A DNA stretch of 64,000 nucleotides from Myxococcus guangdongensis (GTDB lineage Bacteria; Myxococcota; Myxococcia; Myxococcales; Myxococcaceae). The notes below the pieces were generated by a model. That model did no database searches. It saw only the letters and a program-made list of their open reading frames with translations, and was not told where the DNA came from. Positions 1-8,547 of this stretch are shown here, piece after piece. The stretch is taken from assembly GCF_024198255.1 (NCBI RefSeq), contig NZ_JAJVKW010000023.1, positions 62,001 through 126,000 of the forward strand. The letters are read 5' to 3'. The stretch's first letter is position 1. The number at the start of each line of letters is the position of its first letter. A program made the position numbers and the translations under genes.

Positions 1-2
1 TC

Positions 3-593
3 CGGGGCAACGAGGAGAACTACCACTCGCCGGAGAACAGCTTCCTGGACCAGGTGTTGGAGCGGAAGCTGGGCCTGCCGATAACGCTGTCGGTGGTGTA
101 CCTGGAGGTCGCGCGCCGGGCGGGAATCCCGCTGTACGGGGTGCCCTTCCCCGGCCACTTCCTGGTGGCGCACGACGCGGGGGACCACAAGCTGGTGATG
201 GACCCGTTCCACCAGGGGGACATCCTCACGGAGCACGGCTGCGAGGAGCTGCTCAAGCGCGTGGCCCCGCAGCTCAAGTTCGACCGGGCCATGCTGGCGC
301 CCGCGCCGGTGGAGCTGATTGCGTACCGGATGTTGTCCAACCTCCGGCGCGTGTACCTGGGCCGTGAGGACCGTGAGCGCGGGCTGGCGGTGGTGGACCT
401 GTTGTTGCTGCTGGCGCCGGACCATCCCGGAGAGCTGCGCACGCGCGCGGCGCTGCTGGCGAACCTGGGCGCGTACCGGGCGGCGCTGCGCGACGTGGAG
501 CGCTGCCTGGAGCTGTCCCCCGAGGCGCCGGACCGTGAGCGGCTGGAGCTGACGGCCCAGGAGCTGCGCGAGCGCGCGGCCCTGCTCAACTGA
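3..593 (+). CDS. SirB1-family transglutaminase-like/TPR protein, 3' part
   Basis: The reading frame is open from the first complete codon at base 3 to a TGA at 591-593, so the 5' end lies outside the window; 196 residues are visible. The opening part (N-E-E-N-Y, then LGLPITLSVVYLEVARRAG and GVPFPGHFLVA) matches the SirB1/transglutaminase-like core, in which a degraded Cys-His-Asp fold precedes TPR-like helices. The last 80 residues are helical and TPR-like (LLAPDHPGELRTRAALL). Family members are cytoplasmic proteins of uncertain biochemical role. The assignment to the family is firm; no specific function can be given. Confidence 0.8.
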   Translation, partial: RGNEENYHSPENSFLDQVLERKLGLPITLSVVYLEVARRAGIPLYGVPFPGHFLVAHDAGDHKLVMDPFHQGDILTEHGCEELLKRVAPQLKFDRAMLAPAPVELIAYRMLSNLRRVYLGREDRERGLAVVDLLLLLAPDHPGELRTRAALLANLGAYRAALRDVERCLELSPEAPDRERLELTAQELRERAALLN

Positions 594-633
594 TTGCCGT
601 GGGGCCCGCTGGTGTGGTGGGGCCCGGAAACGA

Positions 634-1200
634 GTGCCCATGTCCCGGACGGTGAAGCCCTGGCTGCGACTGCGCCTGGGCTTGGAGCATGACTACCAGG
701 TGCTGACGGTGCGCGAGGACAAGTGGGCGGACCCTCGCACGAACCTGGAGCACCCTCGGGTGCGGGTGGACTGCGCGGACTGGGTGAACGTCATCGCGGT
801 GACGCCGGCCGACGAGCTGGTGCTGGTGCGGCAGTTCCGCTTCGGCACGGGCGCGGACACGCTGGAGGTACCCGGCGGCATGGTGGACGAGGGCGAGGAC
901 CCCGCGGTCGCCGCGGCGCGCGAGCTGGAGGAGGAGACGGGGTACGTGGCGGGCCGTGTGCTTCCGCTCGGCTGGGTGCACCCGAATCCCGCGCTGCAGG
1001 ACAACCGGTGCTTCAGCTTCCTGGCGCTGGACTGCGTGAAGGCACATGCGGGGCAGCAGGACGAAGGCGAGGACATCGCCGTGGAGCTGCACCCGCGCGC
1101 GGACGCGCCCAGGCTCATCCTGGAGGGGCGCATCACCCACTCGCTGGTGGTGGGGGCGTTCTTCCTGGAGCGGCTCCGCGCGGAGGCGAAGACTCCGTAG
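634..1200 (+). CDS. Nudix hydrolase, ADP-ribose pyrophosphatase-like
   Basis: 188 residues. A complete Nudix box (G-x5-E-x7-REL-x-EE-x-G) is present at about residues 86-110 with RELEEETGY, the metal-binding helix that positions Mg2+ for hydrolysis of nucleoside diphosphates linked to a second moiety. The region before it, DELVLVRQFRFGTGADTLEVPGG, is typical of the ADP-sugar pyrophosphatase (NudF-like) branch, where the E-P-G-G strand precedes the box. Start is GTG at 634; an in-frame ATG two codons later (640) is equally possible. It ends 3 bases before the stop of a convergent lipoprotein gene. Substrate (ADP-ribose or another NDP-sugar) is inferred from family only. Confidence 0.85.
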   Translation: MPMSRTVKPWLRLRLGLEHDYQVLTVREDKWADPRTNLEHPRVRVDCADWVNVIAVTPADELVLVRQFRFGTGADTLEVPGGMVDEGEDPAVAAARELEEETGYVAGRVLPLGWVHPNPALQDNRCFSFLALDCVKAHAGQQDEGEDIAVELHPRADAPRLILEGRITHSLVVGAFFLERLRAEAKTP

Positions 1201-1203
1201 GGC

Positions 1204-1446
1204 TCAGGGACGCTGGCAGCCGCAGCCGCAGGCGTCGAAGAAGGGCGTCTCTCCGGGGGCGCAGACGAAGAGCATGTGGCGGCAGTCCGTCGGGTCCTTG
1301 GAGATGGAGCGCCGGTCCGCGCCCGCACCGCAGCGCGCGTGGGACTCCTCGGCGACCAGTGTCGGAGGAGCCTCCGAAGCCCCCTCACCCGCGCTGCAGC
1401 CCCCGCCGAGCAGGGCCACGAGCAGGACCAGGGTGGAGCGGATCAT
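1204..1446 (-). CDS. Small Cys-rich lipoprotein
   Basis: 80 residues from the ATG at 1446. The start is chosen because it puts a lipoprotein signal peptide at the very N-terminus: M-I-R, a hydrophobic stretch LVLLVALLGG and lipobox GGGC at about residue 17. The frame is open further upstream but that extension is unlike a signal sequence. The mature part has six or more cysteines, ending D-A-C-G-C-G-C-Q-R-P, so it is probably a disulfide-stabilised envelope protein. No enzymatic motif is visible. It is convergent with the Nudix gene with only 3 bases between the stops. Confidence 0.65.
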   Translation of the reverse strand: MIRSTLVLLVALLGGGCSAGEGASEAPPTLVAEESHARCGAGADRRSISKDPTDCRHMLFVCAPGETPFFDACGCGCQRP

Positions 1447-1901
1447 CCTGTCGTCGAGCACCGTTCCGACCTCCTCCCTGGCCGACGACGCCCCGCCGGG
1501 CGTGCATGGCCCACCCAACATGGGAGCCCCCTCCGACAAGGGGGAGCCCCGAAGGGCACCGGCTCAGGGTGCGACGTGTGGAGGGACACAGTCGCGACGT
1601 CGCGCTGCGGACAGTGTCTGGCCCGCACGGGGCCGTGGGCGAATGACGCGGGTGGACGAAGCCGGGCGAGAGTGAGCGCGTGGCGAGGCGGGTGGCCACG
1701 CGTGTGCGGCTCAGATGTGGCGACGCCGCGAACGCCACCGGCGCATTCGCGCCCCCGTGCCCGATGCGCCGCGAGGGTCGAGGGGCTGGTGAGTCCTCGC
1801 GGGCGCCGCGCGGAGGTGGCTTCCTTCTCGTTACGAGAACGCAGGACGCGCCGGCCGTCTTCGCCGGCTCGCGCCCCCCGCGGGGAAGCGACCGCGAGCG
1901 C
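1447..1901. other. 455-base intergenic stretch
   Basis: No convincing gene. It lies upstream of the small lipoprotein and downstream of moaC. Visible structure: a C/G-rich inverted repeat at about 1525-1552 (CCCCCT pairing with AGGGGG), a perfect 7+1+7 inverted repeat at 1825-1839, and a GCCGG/CCGGC hairpin at about 1850-1868 that could help end moaC transcription, though no U-tract follows. Confidence 0.4.
1825..1839. promoter_or_regulatory. 15-base palindrome, possible operator
   Basis: TTCTCGT, one base, ACGAGAA: a perfect inverted repeat in the gap between moaC and the lipoprotein gene. It is also the most A/T-containing spot in that gap. It could be a repressor half-site pair, but its distance from either start (about 380 bases from the lipoprotein ATG) makes this weak. 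Confidence 0.2.
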
Positions 1902-2390
1902 CTACCGGACAGAACGCTTTCGAGCGGTGCGCGAGGACGCGGCGGCCTTCTTCACCGGCTCGCGCTCCCACGTCCCCGAGCGGCCACCCGACTTGGACTC
2001 CAGCTGCACCGCGTCCAGCACCATGCCGCGGTCCGAGCTCTTGCACATGTCATAGACGGTGAGCGCCGCCGCGCACGCCGCGGTGAGCGCCTCCATCTCC
2101 ACGCCCGTGCGGTCCACGGTGCGCACCGTCACGCGCACGGTGAGCCCCTCGGCCACGGGCTCGAGCGTCACCTCGACACCGGACAGCGCGATGGGATGGC
2201 ACAGCGGGATGAAGTCCGGGGTGCGCTTGGCGGCCATGATGCCCGCGAGCCTCGCCGCGGCGAGCACGTCCCCCTTCTCCATCTTCCCCGCGAGGAGGCG
2301 CTCGCGCGTCTCGGCCTGCATGCGCAAGAGCCCCGTGGCCACCGCCACGCGCTCCGTCTTCGGCTTCGCGCCCACATCCACCATCTTCAT
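1902..2390 (-). CDS. moaC: Cyclic pyranopterin monophosphate synthase MoaC
   Basis: 162 residues. MoaC converts the MoaA product (3',8-cyclo-GTP) to cyclic pyranopterin monophosphate, the second step of molybdenum cofactor synthesis, in the cytoplasm. Signature segments are all present: M-V-D-V-G near the start, KRTPDFIPLCHP (residues 55-66), T-G-V-E-M-E-A-L-T (95-103) and Y-D-M-C-K-S (113-118). The start at 2390 is fixed by a four-base overlap (ATGA) with the stop of the upstream PLP-enzyme gene, so the two are translationally coupled. The C-terminus carries a short basic tail (RTARKRSVR) that is longer than usual. No other moa genes are in view. Confidence 0.93.
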   Translation of the reverse strand: MKMVDVGAKPKTERVAVATGLLRMQAETRERLLAGKMEKGDVLAAARLAGIMAAKRTPDFIPLCHPIALSGVEVTLEPVAEGLTVRVTVRTVDRTGVEMEALTAACAAALTVYDMCKSSDRGMVLDAVQLESKSGGRSGTWEREPVKKAAASSRTARKRSVR

Positions 2391-3571
2391 CGCGCCACCC
2401 CACGGGCCACGGCCTGGAGCAAATCGTCCACCACGTCGTCCGGGTCCTCCAGCCCCACGGAGACACGGATGAGGCTCTCGCGGATGCCCGCCGCCTCGCG
2501 CTCCTCGGGCGTGAAGCGCCGCGCGCTCGCGCTGGCCGCGTGCATCACCAGCGTGCAGACATCGCCCAGTGAAGGCCCGGGCCGCCCCACCTTCAACGCC
2601 TCTAGGAAGCGCATGGCCTCCGGGCGCCCCGCGCCCCGAATCTCGAACGCCACCATGGGCCCACCGTCCTTCAACAGCTCGCGCGCCACCGCGTGGTCCG
2701 GATGCGAGGGCAGCCCCGGGTAGATGACCCGCTCGAGCAGCGGAGACTCCGACAGTCGCCTCGCCACGTGGGCCGCGTGCTCCGCATGCGCCTTCATCCG
2801 CACCGGCAACGTGCGCAGCCCGCGCAGCGTCAACCACGCCTCGAACGGTCCCAGCACATCGCCCGCGAGGATGCGCGCGGCGCGCAGGACCTCGATGCGC
2901 TCACGCGAGCCGCTCACCGTGCCACCCAGCGCGTCGCTGTGCCCGTTGAGCCACTTGCTGGTGGACTGCACCGCGTAGTCCGCGCCCATCTGCAGCGCGC
3001 GCTGCCCCATGGGAGAAGGGAACGTCGCGTCCACCGCGAACGCCGCGCCCACGTCATGGCTCGCCTTCGCGAGGACGCGCAGGTCCGCCACGCGCAGGAG
3101 CGGATTGGTGATGCTCTCCGCCAGCACCAGCCGGGGTCGGAGCTCCCGGATGCGCGCCGGTGCGTCCGCGTCCGTCAGCTTCAGCGCGTGCAGCTCCACG
3201 CCCAGCGCCGCGCACAGCTTCTTGTAGAGCGCGCGCGTGACGCCGTAGCCGTCGGCCGGCATCACCAACCTGTCGCCGGGGCGGAAGCCCTGCGCCTCGA
3301 AGAGCGAGCGCAGCGCGGCCATGCCGCTGGCGTAGGCCACACAGGACTCGGCCCCCTCGAGCGCCGCCACGGCCTCTTCCAGCAGCGTCGTGTTGGGCGC
3401 GCTGATGCGGGCATAGGCGTAGTCCTTGCCGTCGAGCGCGCCGTCCAGGTCGTCACTGCTGTCGAACCAGCTCACCGCCGCGACGGAGATGGGGGGCGAG
3501 ACAGGCACCGCCTTGCTCCCCGTCAGCCGCGTCCCGGCGTGCACCGCCAGCGTCTTCTGCTTCGTGCTCAT
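2387..3571 (-). CDS. Cys/Met-metabolism PLP-dependent enzyme (cystathionine synthase/lyase family)
   Basis: 394 residues from ATG 3571. An upstream extension to 3676 is open but starts inside low-complexity sequence; M-S-T-K-Q-K-T-L-A-V-H-A-G is the normal N-terminus of this fold-type I family. Visible: ASGMAAL around residue 85 (PLP phosphate loop), D-A-T-F (PLP ring aspartate region) and STSKWLNGHSDALGG around 200, where the lysine is the Schiff-base residue. The family catalyses gamma- or beta-replacement/elimination on homoserine- or cystathionine-type substrates; which reaction is carried out cannot be read from the sequence. Its stop overlaps moaC. Confidence 0.88.
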   Translation of the reverse strand: MSTKQKTLAVHAGTRLTGSKAVPVSPPISVAAVSWFDSSDDLDGALDGKDYAYARISAPNTTLLEEAVAALEGAESCVAYASGMAALRSLFEAQGFRPGDRLVMPADGYGVTRALYKKLCAALGVELHALKLTDADAPARIRELRPRLVLAESITNPLLRVADLRVLAKASHDVGAAFAVDATFPSPMGQRALQMGADYAVQSTSKWLNGHSDALGGTVSGSRERIEVLRAARILAGDVLGPFEAWLTLRGLRTLPVRMKAHAEHAAHVARRLSESPLLERVIYPGLPSHPDHAVARELLKDGGPMVAFEIRGAGRPEAMRFLEALKVGRPGPSLGDVCTLVMHAASASARRFTPEEREAAGIRESLIRVSVGLEDPDDVVDDLLQAVARGVAR

Positions 3572-3623
3572 GAGAGAGGGTCCTCGGGTCCGTTCCCGGG
3601 CGCGTGTGTCCCGGCTCGACGCG

Positions 3624-3662
3624 AAAAAGGCCGGCCCGCTCTTCTTGGGAGCGGACCGGCCT
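3624..3662 (-). terminator. Rho-independent terminator of trxB
   Basis: Reading the minus strand: AGGCCGG-x-CCGCTC, a short loop and GAGCGG-x-CCGGCCT form a stem of about 13 pairs with one mismatch, followed directly by TTTTT. It starts about 34 bases after the trxB stop. Confidence 0.85.
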
Positions 3663-3695
3663 GGAGCATGCGTCACGCGGCGATGCGCGGGCTAG

Positions 3696-4661
3696 CTACT
3701 CGCCGTGCTCGATGAGCCAACGCTCGGCGTCGATGGCCGCCATGCAGCCGGTGCCCGCGGCGGTGATTGCCTGCCGGTAGTAGCTGTCCTGCACGTCACC
3801 ACAAGCGAAGACGCCGGGGATGTTCGTGCGGGTGCTGCCCGGCACCGTCTTGAGATAGCCGCCCTGGTGCGTCTCCAGGATGCCCTGGAACAGCTCCGTG
3901 TTCGGCGTGTGGCCGATGGCCACGAACAGGCCCGTCGCCTTGAGCAGCTGGCTGTCGCCCGTCTTGAGGTTGCGCACCACCGCGCCGGACATCCCCTTCG
4001 CGTCGCCCTGGACCTCCTCCACCGCGGAGTTCCACAGGAAGGAGATCTTCGGGTTGTTGAGCGCGCGCTCCTGCATGACCTTCGACGCGCGCAGCGAATC
4101 GCGCCGGTGGATGAGGGTGACGTGCTTGACGATCTTCGCCAGGTACGTGGCCTCCTCCATCGCCGTGTCGCCGCCGCCGACGACGAGGACCTCCTGGTTC
4201 TTGAAGAACGCGCCGTCACACGTGGCGCACGCGGACACGCCGCGGTTCTTGTACGTGTCCTCGCCCTTGACGCCCAGCCACTTGGCCGTGGCGCCGGTGG
4301 AGATGATGACCGTCTCCGAGCGCACGCGCAGGCCGCTCTCACTCTCCAACAGGAACGGGCGCTGGCTGAAGTCCACCTTCACCACGTTCTCCATGTGGAT
4401 GACCGTCCCGAAGCGCTCCGCCTGCTTCTGGAAGCGCTCCATCAGCTCCGGACCGGTGATGGCCTCCGGGAAGCCCGGGTAGTTCTCCACGTCCGTGGTC
4501 ACCATGAGCTGCCCGCCCGGCACGCGCTGGGGGTGCTCCAGCGTGGGCCCACCGGCGAACACCACCGGCTCCAGGTTGGCACGCGCGGCATAGATGGCCG
4601 CGGTGTAGCCCGCCGGCCCCGAGCCGATGATGGTCACCTTGTTGATCTTCTCCTCCGCCAC
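3696..4661 (-). CDS. trxB: Thioredoxin-disulfide reductase
   Basis: 321 residues, GTG start at 4661 preceded by GGAAGGAG at good spacing. Transfers electrons from NADPH through FAD to thioredoxin in the cytoplasm. Domains in order: FAD-binding IIGSGPAGYTAAIY (10-23), the redox pair C-A-T-C-D-G (Cys145/Cys148), NADPH-binding VVGGGDTAMEEA, and the FAD-closing CGDVQDSYYRQAITAAGTGCMAA near the C-terminus split by normal residues. All catalytic residues are intact and the length is typical of the low-molecular-weight bacterial class. Transcribed divergently from a cyclic-nucleotide-binding protein and ended by a clear hairpin terminator. Confidence 0.96.
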   Translation of the reverse strand: MAEEKINKVTIIGSGPAGYTAAIYAARANLEPVVFAGGPTLEHPQRVPGGQLMVTTDVENYPGFPEAITGPELMERFQKQAERFGTVIHMENVVKVDFSQRPFLLESESGLRVRSETVIISTGATAKWLGVKGEDTYKNRGVSACATCDGAFFKNQEVLVVGGGDTAMEEATYLAKIVKHVTLIHRRDSLRASKVMQERALNNPKISFLWNSAVEEVQGDAKGMSGAVVRNLKTGDSQLLKATGLFVAIGHTPNTELFQGILETHQGGYLKTVPGSTRTNIPGVFACGDVQDSYYRQAITAAGTGCMAAIDAERWLIEHGE

Positions 4662-4740
4662 GGGTGGCTCCTTCCCTCTTAACTCGTTGAGGCCGCGAAG
4701 GTACCAGAGGCCCTCGGGCGCGTGATACGAAGCTGGCCTC

Positions 4741-5199
4741 ATGGATGCCGAGCTCCTCAAGAAGGTTGCGCTGTTCGAGGGTTTGACCCAGGGCCAGCTC
4801 GCCAAGGTGGCTCAACTCGGCCAGACCAGGGACTACCCTGCGGGCGCCTTCCTCTTCCGCGAGGGGGAGTCCGGCCAGGAGATGTTCGTCATCTCCCGGG
4901 GCAAGGTCCGCATCTCCAAGTCCGTGCCCGGCATCGGCGAGGAGGCGCTCGCCATCCTGGAGCCCGGCCAGTACTTCGGTGAGATGGCGGTAATCGAGGA
5001 CTCGCCCCGCTCCGCCGACGCCATCGCCCACGTGAGCTGCGCGGTGTGGGTCATCGAGCGCTCCAAGCTGGACCAGCTCATGTTCACCGACAAGGACCTG
5101 GCGTACGTCCTGCTGTGGACGTTCGTCCGGACGCTGAGCGAGCGACTTCGCGAGACGAACGACAAGATCAAATCGTTCTTCGCCATCTCCCGCTTCTGA
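4741..5199 (+). CDS. Cyclic nucleotide-binding domain protein
   Basis: 152 residues made almost entirely of one CAP/PKA-type cNMP-binding barrel. The phosphate-binding cassette is F-G-E-M-A-V-I-E-D-S-P-R-S-A (about 80-93), with the conserved Glu and Arg present; G-x-x-G-E-E-A-L-A precedes it. The C-terminal helix (W-T-F-V-R-T-L-S-E-R-L-R-E-T-N) is where a DNA-binding domain would start in CAP, but there is none, so this is a stand-alone sensor or adaptor rather than a transcription factor. Divergent from trxB across 79 bases; a TACGAA box with an upstream TG (about 4716-4724) is a possible promoter. Confidence 0.85.
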   Translation: MDAELLKKVALFEGLTQGQLAKVAQLGQTRDYPAGAFLFREGESGQEMFVISRGKVRISKSVPGIGEEALAILEPGQYFGEMAVIEDSPRSADAIAHVSCAVWVIERSKLDQLMFTDKDLAYVLLWTFVRTLSERLRETNDKIKSFFAISRF

Positions 5200-5359
5200 G
5201 ACAAAGCCTGGACACGGCCCGGCGCTCGTCGGGCGGCAGGCCCGTGGCGGGGCGATGACAGTCCGCCGGACGGGCCGCTGCCACGCGGGCCGGGATGGGT
5301 AGGCACATCACGCTCCAGGTAGAGACAGCGGGCACACGCCTTGCTCAATCGCCGCGCCG

Positions 5360-6154
5360 GTGAAGGTGGGCGGGATGGGGTGGCGGATGGGCGAGGCGTG
5401 GGCGGCGGACGAGGTGGGTGAGGGGTCGAGGGACGCGCGCAAGGGAGGGGACGTCGAGTCCTCCCGGGAGCGGCTCTTCCGGTTGGGAGCGCGGGCGCTC
5501 ACGGACACGGAGCTCTTGTGCGTGGCGTGGGGCGTGGCCTCGGGCTCGCGCGGCGCGACGGAGGCGGCGCTCGCGGTGTTGAAGCGCTGCGGGGGACTCA
5601 AGGCGCTGCTGCAGGCGGAGCCGGTGGAGCTGGCCCACGTGCCGGGCCTGGGGCCACGGCGGGCGGCCCAGGTGCTCGCGGCGCTGGAGTTGGGACGGCG
5701 CGCGCAGAGGTCGCCGGAGCGCAGGCCCAGGCTGCGCTCTCCCCGGGAGATCCACACGTACCTGACGCCGGGGCTCACCGGGCTGAGGCGCGAGGTCTTC
5801 CACGTGCTGTGCTTCAACACGCGCAACGTGCTGGTGCACGACGCGCGGGTGGCGGAGGGCACCATGAACACGTGCCCGGTGGACCCAAGGGAGGTGTTCG
5901 CCGCGGCGCTGGTGTCCCGGGCGACGGCCATCGTCCTGGCGCACAACCACCCCTCGGGAGACCCGGAGCCCAGCGTCCAGGACGTGGCGCTCACGCGGCA
6001 CCTGGTGGCGGGCGCGAGGTTGCTCAACGTGAAGGTGCTGGACCACCTGGTGGTGGGCGACGGCGGCTTCGTGTCGATGCTGGAGCGAGGCCTGCTCCCG
6101 GACGGGGAGTGGGAGGCGAAGCGGGAATGGAACGTGGCGGGAGGACGTGGATGA
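5360..6154 (+). CDS. radC: RadC family JAB/MPN-domain protein
   Basis: 264 residues if the GTG at 5360 is used; ATG codons at 5375 and 5387 are alternatives and none has a strong ribosome-binding site. N-terminal helix-hairpin-helix segment (ELAHVPGLGPRRAAQVLA, about 85-102) is followed by the JAB1/MPN metalloprotease-like domain with the zinc site E-G-T-M-N and H-N-H-P-S-G-D-P-x-P-S-x-x-D (195-208). The gene is named for DNA repair but the biochemical role of RadC is unsettled. Its stop overlaps the ATG of a small downstream gene (ATGATG), implying coupling. Confidence 0.9.
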   Translation: MKVGGMGWRMGEAWAADEVGEGSRDARKGGDVESSRERLFRLGARALTDTELLCVAWGVASGSRGATEAALAVLKRCGGLKALLQAEPVELAHVPGLGPRRAAQVLAALELGRRAQRSPERRPRLRSPREIHTYLTPGLTGLRREVFHVLCFNTRNVLVHDARVAEGTMNTCPVDPREVFAAALVSRATAIVLAHNHPSGDPEPSVQDVALTRHLVAGARLLNVKVLDHLVVGDGGFVSMLERGLLPDGEWEAKREWNVAGGRG

Positions 6155-6399
6155 TGGCGGGATGCCTGGTGGGGATGGTGCAGGTGGAGTTGCTGGAGGA
6201 CACGCGCGCGCAGGTGGTGCGGCTGGAGGGCGGCCAGGCCTGCGTGGTGGAGCGAACCCTGCTCCCGACGGACGCGCGCGAGGGGGACGTGGTGGTGGAC
6301 GGCCGCGTGGAGCCTGAGGCCACGGCGCTGAGGGTGATGGAGGTGGCGCGGAGGAGGGCCCGCCTGGCCGTCCCCGTGCCGCCGGGGCTGGAGCTGTGA
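6151..6399 (+). CDS. Small DUF3006-like protein
   Basis: 82 residues, beginning with ATG at 6151 that overlaps the radC stop (TGA 6152-6154). The sequence V-Q-V-E-L-L-E-D, then Q-A-C-V-V-E-R-T-L-L-P, E-G-D-V-V and a charged C-terminal stretch follows the DUF3006 pattern (a small beta protein with an LP...GDVL centre). This family is usually found beside other housekeeping or competence genes, role unknown. It was judged real because of the stop/start overlap with radC, conserved pattern and placement in a same-strand run ending 40 bases before recQ. Confidence 0.6.
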   Translation: MMAGCLVGMVQVELLEDTRAQVVRLEGGQACVVERTLLPTDAREGDVVVDGRVEPEATALRVMEVARRRARLAVPVPPGLEL

Positions 6400-6439
6400 G
6401 GGGTGGCGGGGTGTGGTTTGCGTTGACGGCTGGACCAGG

Positions 6440-8530
6440 ATGGTGGACATGCGAGCGATGTCGGTGGCCCTGCCCTACCTCGAAGAAGCCCAGCAGGGCC
6501 TGGTGCGCCACTTCGGCCTGACGCAGTTCCGTCCGGGACAGGCGGAGGTCATCTCCACCGTGCTGTCCGGGCGCAACACCGTGGTGGTGATGCCCACCGG
6601 CGCCGGCAAGAGCCTGTGCTACCAGCTGCCGGCCACGCTGCTGCCAGGGCTGACGCTGGTGGTGTCGCCGCTCATCGCGCTGATGAAGGACCAGGTGGAG
6701 CAGCTCACCGCGCGCGGCATCTCCGCCACGTTCATCAACTCGTCGCTGACGGATTTGGAGCGGGCCGAGCGGATGCGCCGGCTGCGCGGCGGTGAGTACA
6801 AGCTCCTGTACGTGGCGCCGGAGCGCTTTCGCAGCGCGAGCTTCGTGCAGATGGTCATGGACGTGGGCGTGGACCTGCTCGCCGTGGACGAGGCGCACTG
6901 CATCTCCCAGTGGGGCCACGACTTCCGGCCGGACTACGCGCTGCTGGGACAGGTGCGCAAGCGGCTGCGGCCTCCGCGCACGGTGGCGCTCACCGCCACG
7001 GCCACGCCGGAGGTGCGCGCGGACATCGTCCGGGTGCTGCTGATGAAGGAGCCCCGCGAGTTCGCCATGGGGTTCGACCGGCCCAACCTCTTCCTCGGCA
7101 AGCAGGAGGTGGGCGGGGACACGGACCGGCACGAGGCGTGCGCGCGCCTGGCGGCGCTGGGGGGCAGCGGCATCATCTACTGCTCCACGCGCCGGGCCGC
7201 GGAGGGCATCTTCTCGGAGCTGCACGGCCGCAAGCTCAAGGCGGTGCTGTACCACGCGGGCATGGAGGACGACGCGCGCCGGCGGGCGCAGGACACCTTC
7301 ATGTCCACCCAGGACGCGGTGGCGGTGGCCACCAACGCGTTCGGCATGGGCATCGACAAGCCGGACATCCGCTTCGTCGCGCACGCCAACATCCCGCGCG
7401 CGGTGGAGGCGTACTACCAGGAGATTGGCCGCGCGGGCCGAGACGGTGGGGATGCCCGGGCGGTGCTGCTGTTCAACCACTCGGACGTGTACACCCAGGA
7501 GCGGCTCATCCAGGGCAGCCACCCCTCGGAGGCGGTGCTGGCGGACGTGTGGGCCGTGCTCCAGTCGGTGGAGGAGTTCGAGCGGGGCGTGCACGTGCTC
7601 GCGGGCATGGTGAACGCCAGTGAGTTCGAGGTGTCCGCGGCGCTGCGCATCTTCGAGCGCGCCGGGAAGCTCGAGCGCGGAGGCCGGGGCGAGGGCGAGC
7701 ACGGGGTGCTGCTGACGGAGAAGGCCCAGGCCGCGCACCCCCACTCCCCGGACGCGCAGCGGCTGCTCAAGTCGCTGATGGAGACGTTCCCCATCGGCCG
7801 TCAGGCCACCACGGAGCTGACCATCCTCGCGCGCCGCATCGGCCTGTCGGTGGACGAGACGCGCCACGCGCTGGGGCTGTTGGAGAAGGCGGGCGTGGTG
7901 CGGGTGCGCAGGCCCTTCTCGGGGCGCTCCATCCGCGCGCTCATGAGGCTGCCCTTCCGGGAGCTGGGCATGGACCTGTCCCACGTGCGCGAACAGGAGC
8001 GGCAGAACCTCCAGCTGCTGCGGCGGATGACGGACTACGCCTACTCGGACCGGGACTCACGCTGCCGGCGCCGCGCCGTCCTCCACTACTTCGGCCAGCA
8101 GGACGTGGAGACCTCCTGCGGCAACTGCGACGTGTGCGCGCCCGCGAAGATGCCGGTGCTGCTGTCGGGAGGGCCGTCCGCCTCACGCGCCCGCGCCGCG
8201 GCCGCCGCGACGCTGGTGACGAACTACAGCGAGCTGGCCTCCACGGAGCTGCGCCGCTGGCGCAAGGAGCTGTCGAAGGACCTGGGCGTCGCGCCCTTCA
8301 TCATCTTCAACGACGCGACGCTGTTGGGTCTGGCGGCGGCGCTGCCCATCGACCGGGAGGGCTTCCTCACGGTGAAGGGCACGGGGGAGAGCCGCTGGGA
8401 GCGCTTCGGCCCCAAGGTGGTGGAGATCTGCCTCATGGCCCGCGCCGCGGGACACGAGCCGCAGGTGGCGCCCATGGCCGCGGTGCGAGCGAAGAAGCCT
8501 CGCATCCGCCGCGCGATGGGCGCCGACTGA
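6440..8530 (+). CDS. recQ: ATP-dependent DNA helicase RecQ
   Basis: About 696 residues from ATG 6440 (6449 and 6458 are alternative ATGs; all precede the conserved HFGLTQFRPGQ). A 3'-5' DNA helicase acting in recombination and fork repair. Visible: motif 0 (F-R-P-G-Q), Walker A PTGAGKSLCYQ, DEAH box A-V-D-E-A-H-C-I-S-Q-W-G-H-D-F-R-P-D-Y, motif III TATAT, motif VI Q-E-I-G-R-A-G-R-D-G. Then the RecQ zinc module C...C-G-N-C-D-V-C, a winged-helix region, and a C-terminal HRDC-like stretch (about 590-660). Architecture is complete. Last gene of the radC-DUF3006-recQ run. Confidence 0.95.
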   Translation: MVDMRAMSVALPYLEEAQQGLVRHFGLTQFRPGQAEVISTVLSGRNTVVVMPTGAGKSLCYQLPATLLPGLTLVVSPLIALMKDQVEQLTARGISATFINSSLTDLERAERMRRLRGGEYKLLYVAPERFRSASFVQMVMDVGVDLLAVDEAHCISQWGHDFRPDYALLGQVRKRLRPPRTVALTATATPEVRADIVRVLLMKEPREFAMGFDRPNLFLGKQEVGGDTDRHEACARLAALGGSGIIYCSTRRAAEGIFSELHGRKLKAVLYHAGMEDDARRRAQDTFMSTQDAVAVATNAFGMGIDKPDIRFVAHANIPRAVEAYYQEIGRAGRDGGDARAVLLFNHSDVYTQERLIQGSHPSEAVLADVWAVLQSVEEFERGVHVLAGMVNASEFEVSAALRIFERAGKLERGGRGEGEHGVLLTEKAQAAHPHSPDAQRLLKSLMETFPIGRQATTELTILARRIGLSVDETRHALGLLEKAGVVRVRRPFSGRSIRALMRLPFRELGMDLSHVREQERQNLQLLRRMTDYAYSDRDSRCRRRAVLHYFGQQDVETSCGNCDVCAPAKMPVLLSGGPSASRARAAAAATLVTNYSELASTELRRWRKELSKDLGVAPFIIFNDATLLGLAAALPIDREGFLTVKGTGESRWERFGPKVVEICLMARAAGHEPQVAPMAAVRAKKPRIRRAMGAD

Positions 8531-8547
8531 CGGCGGGCGCCCGTGAC

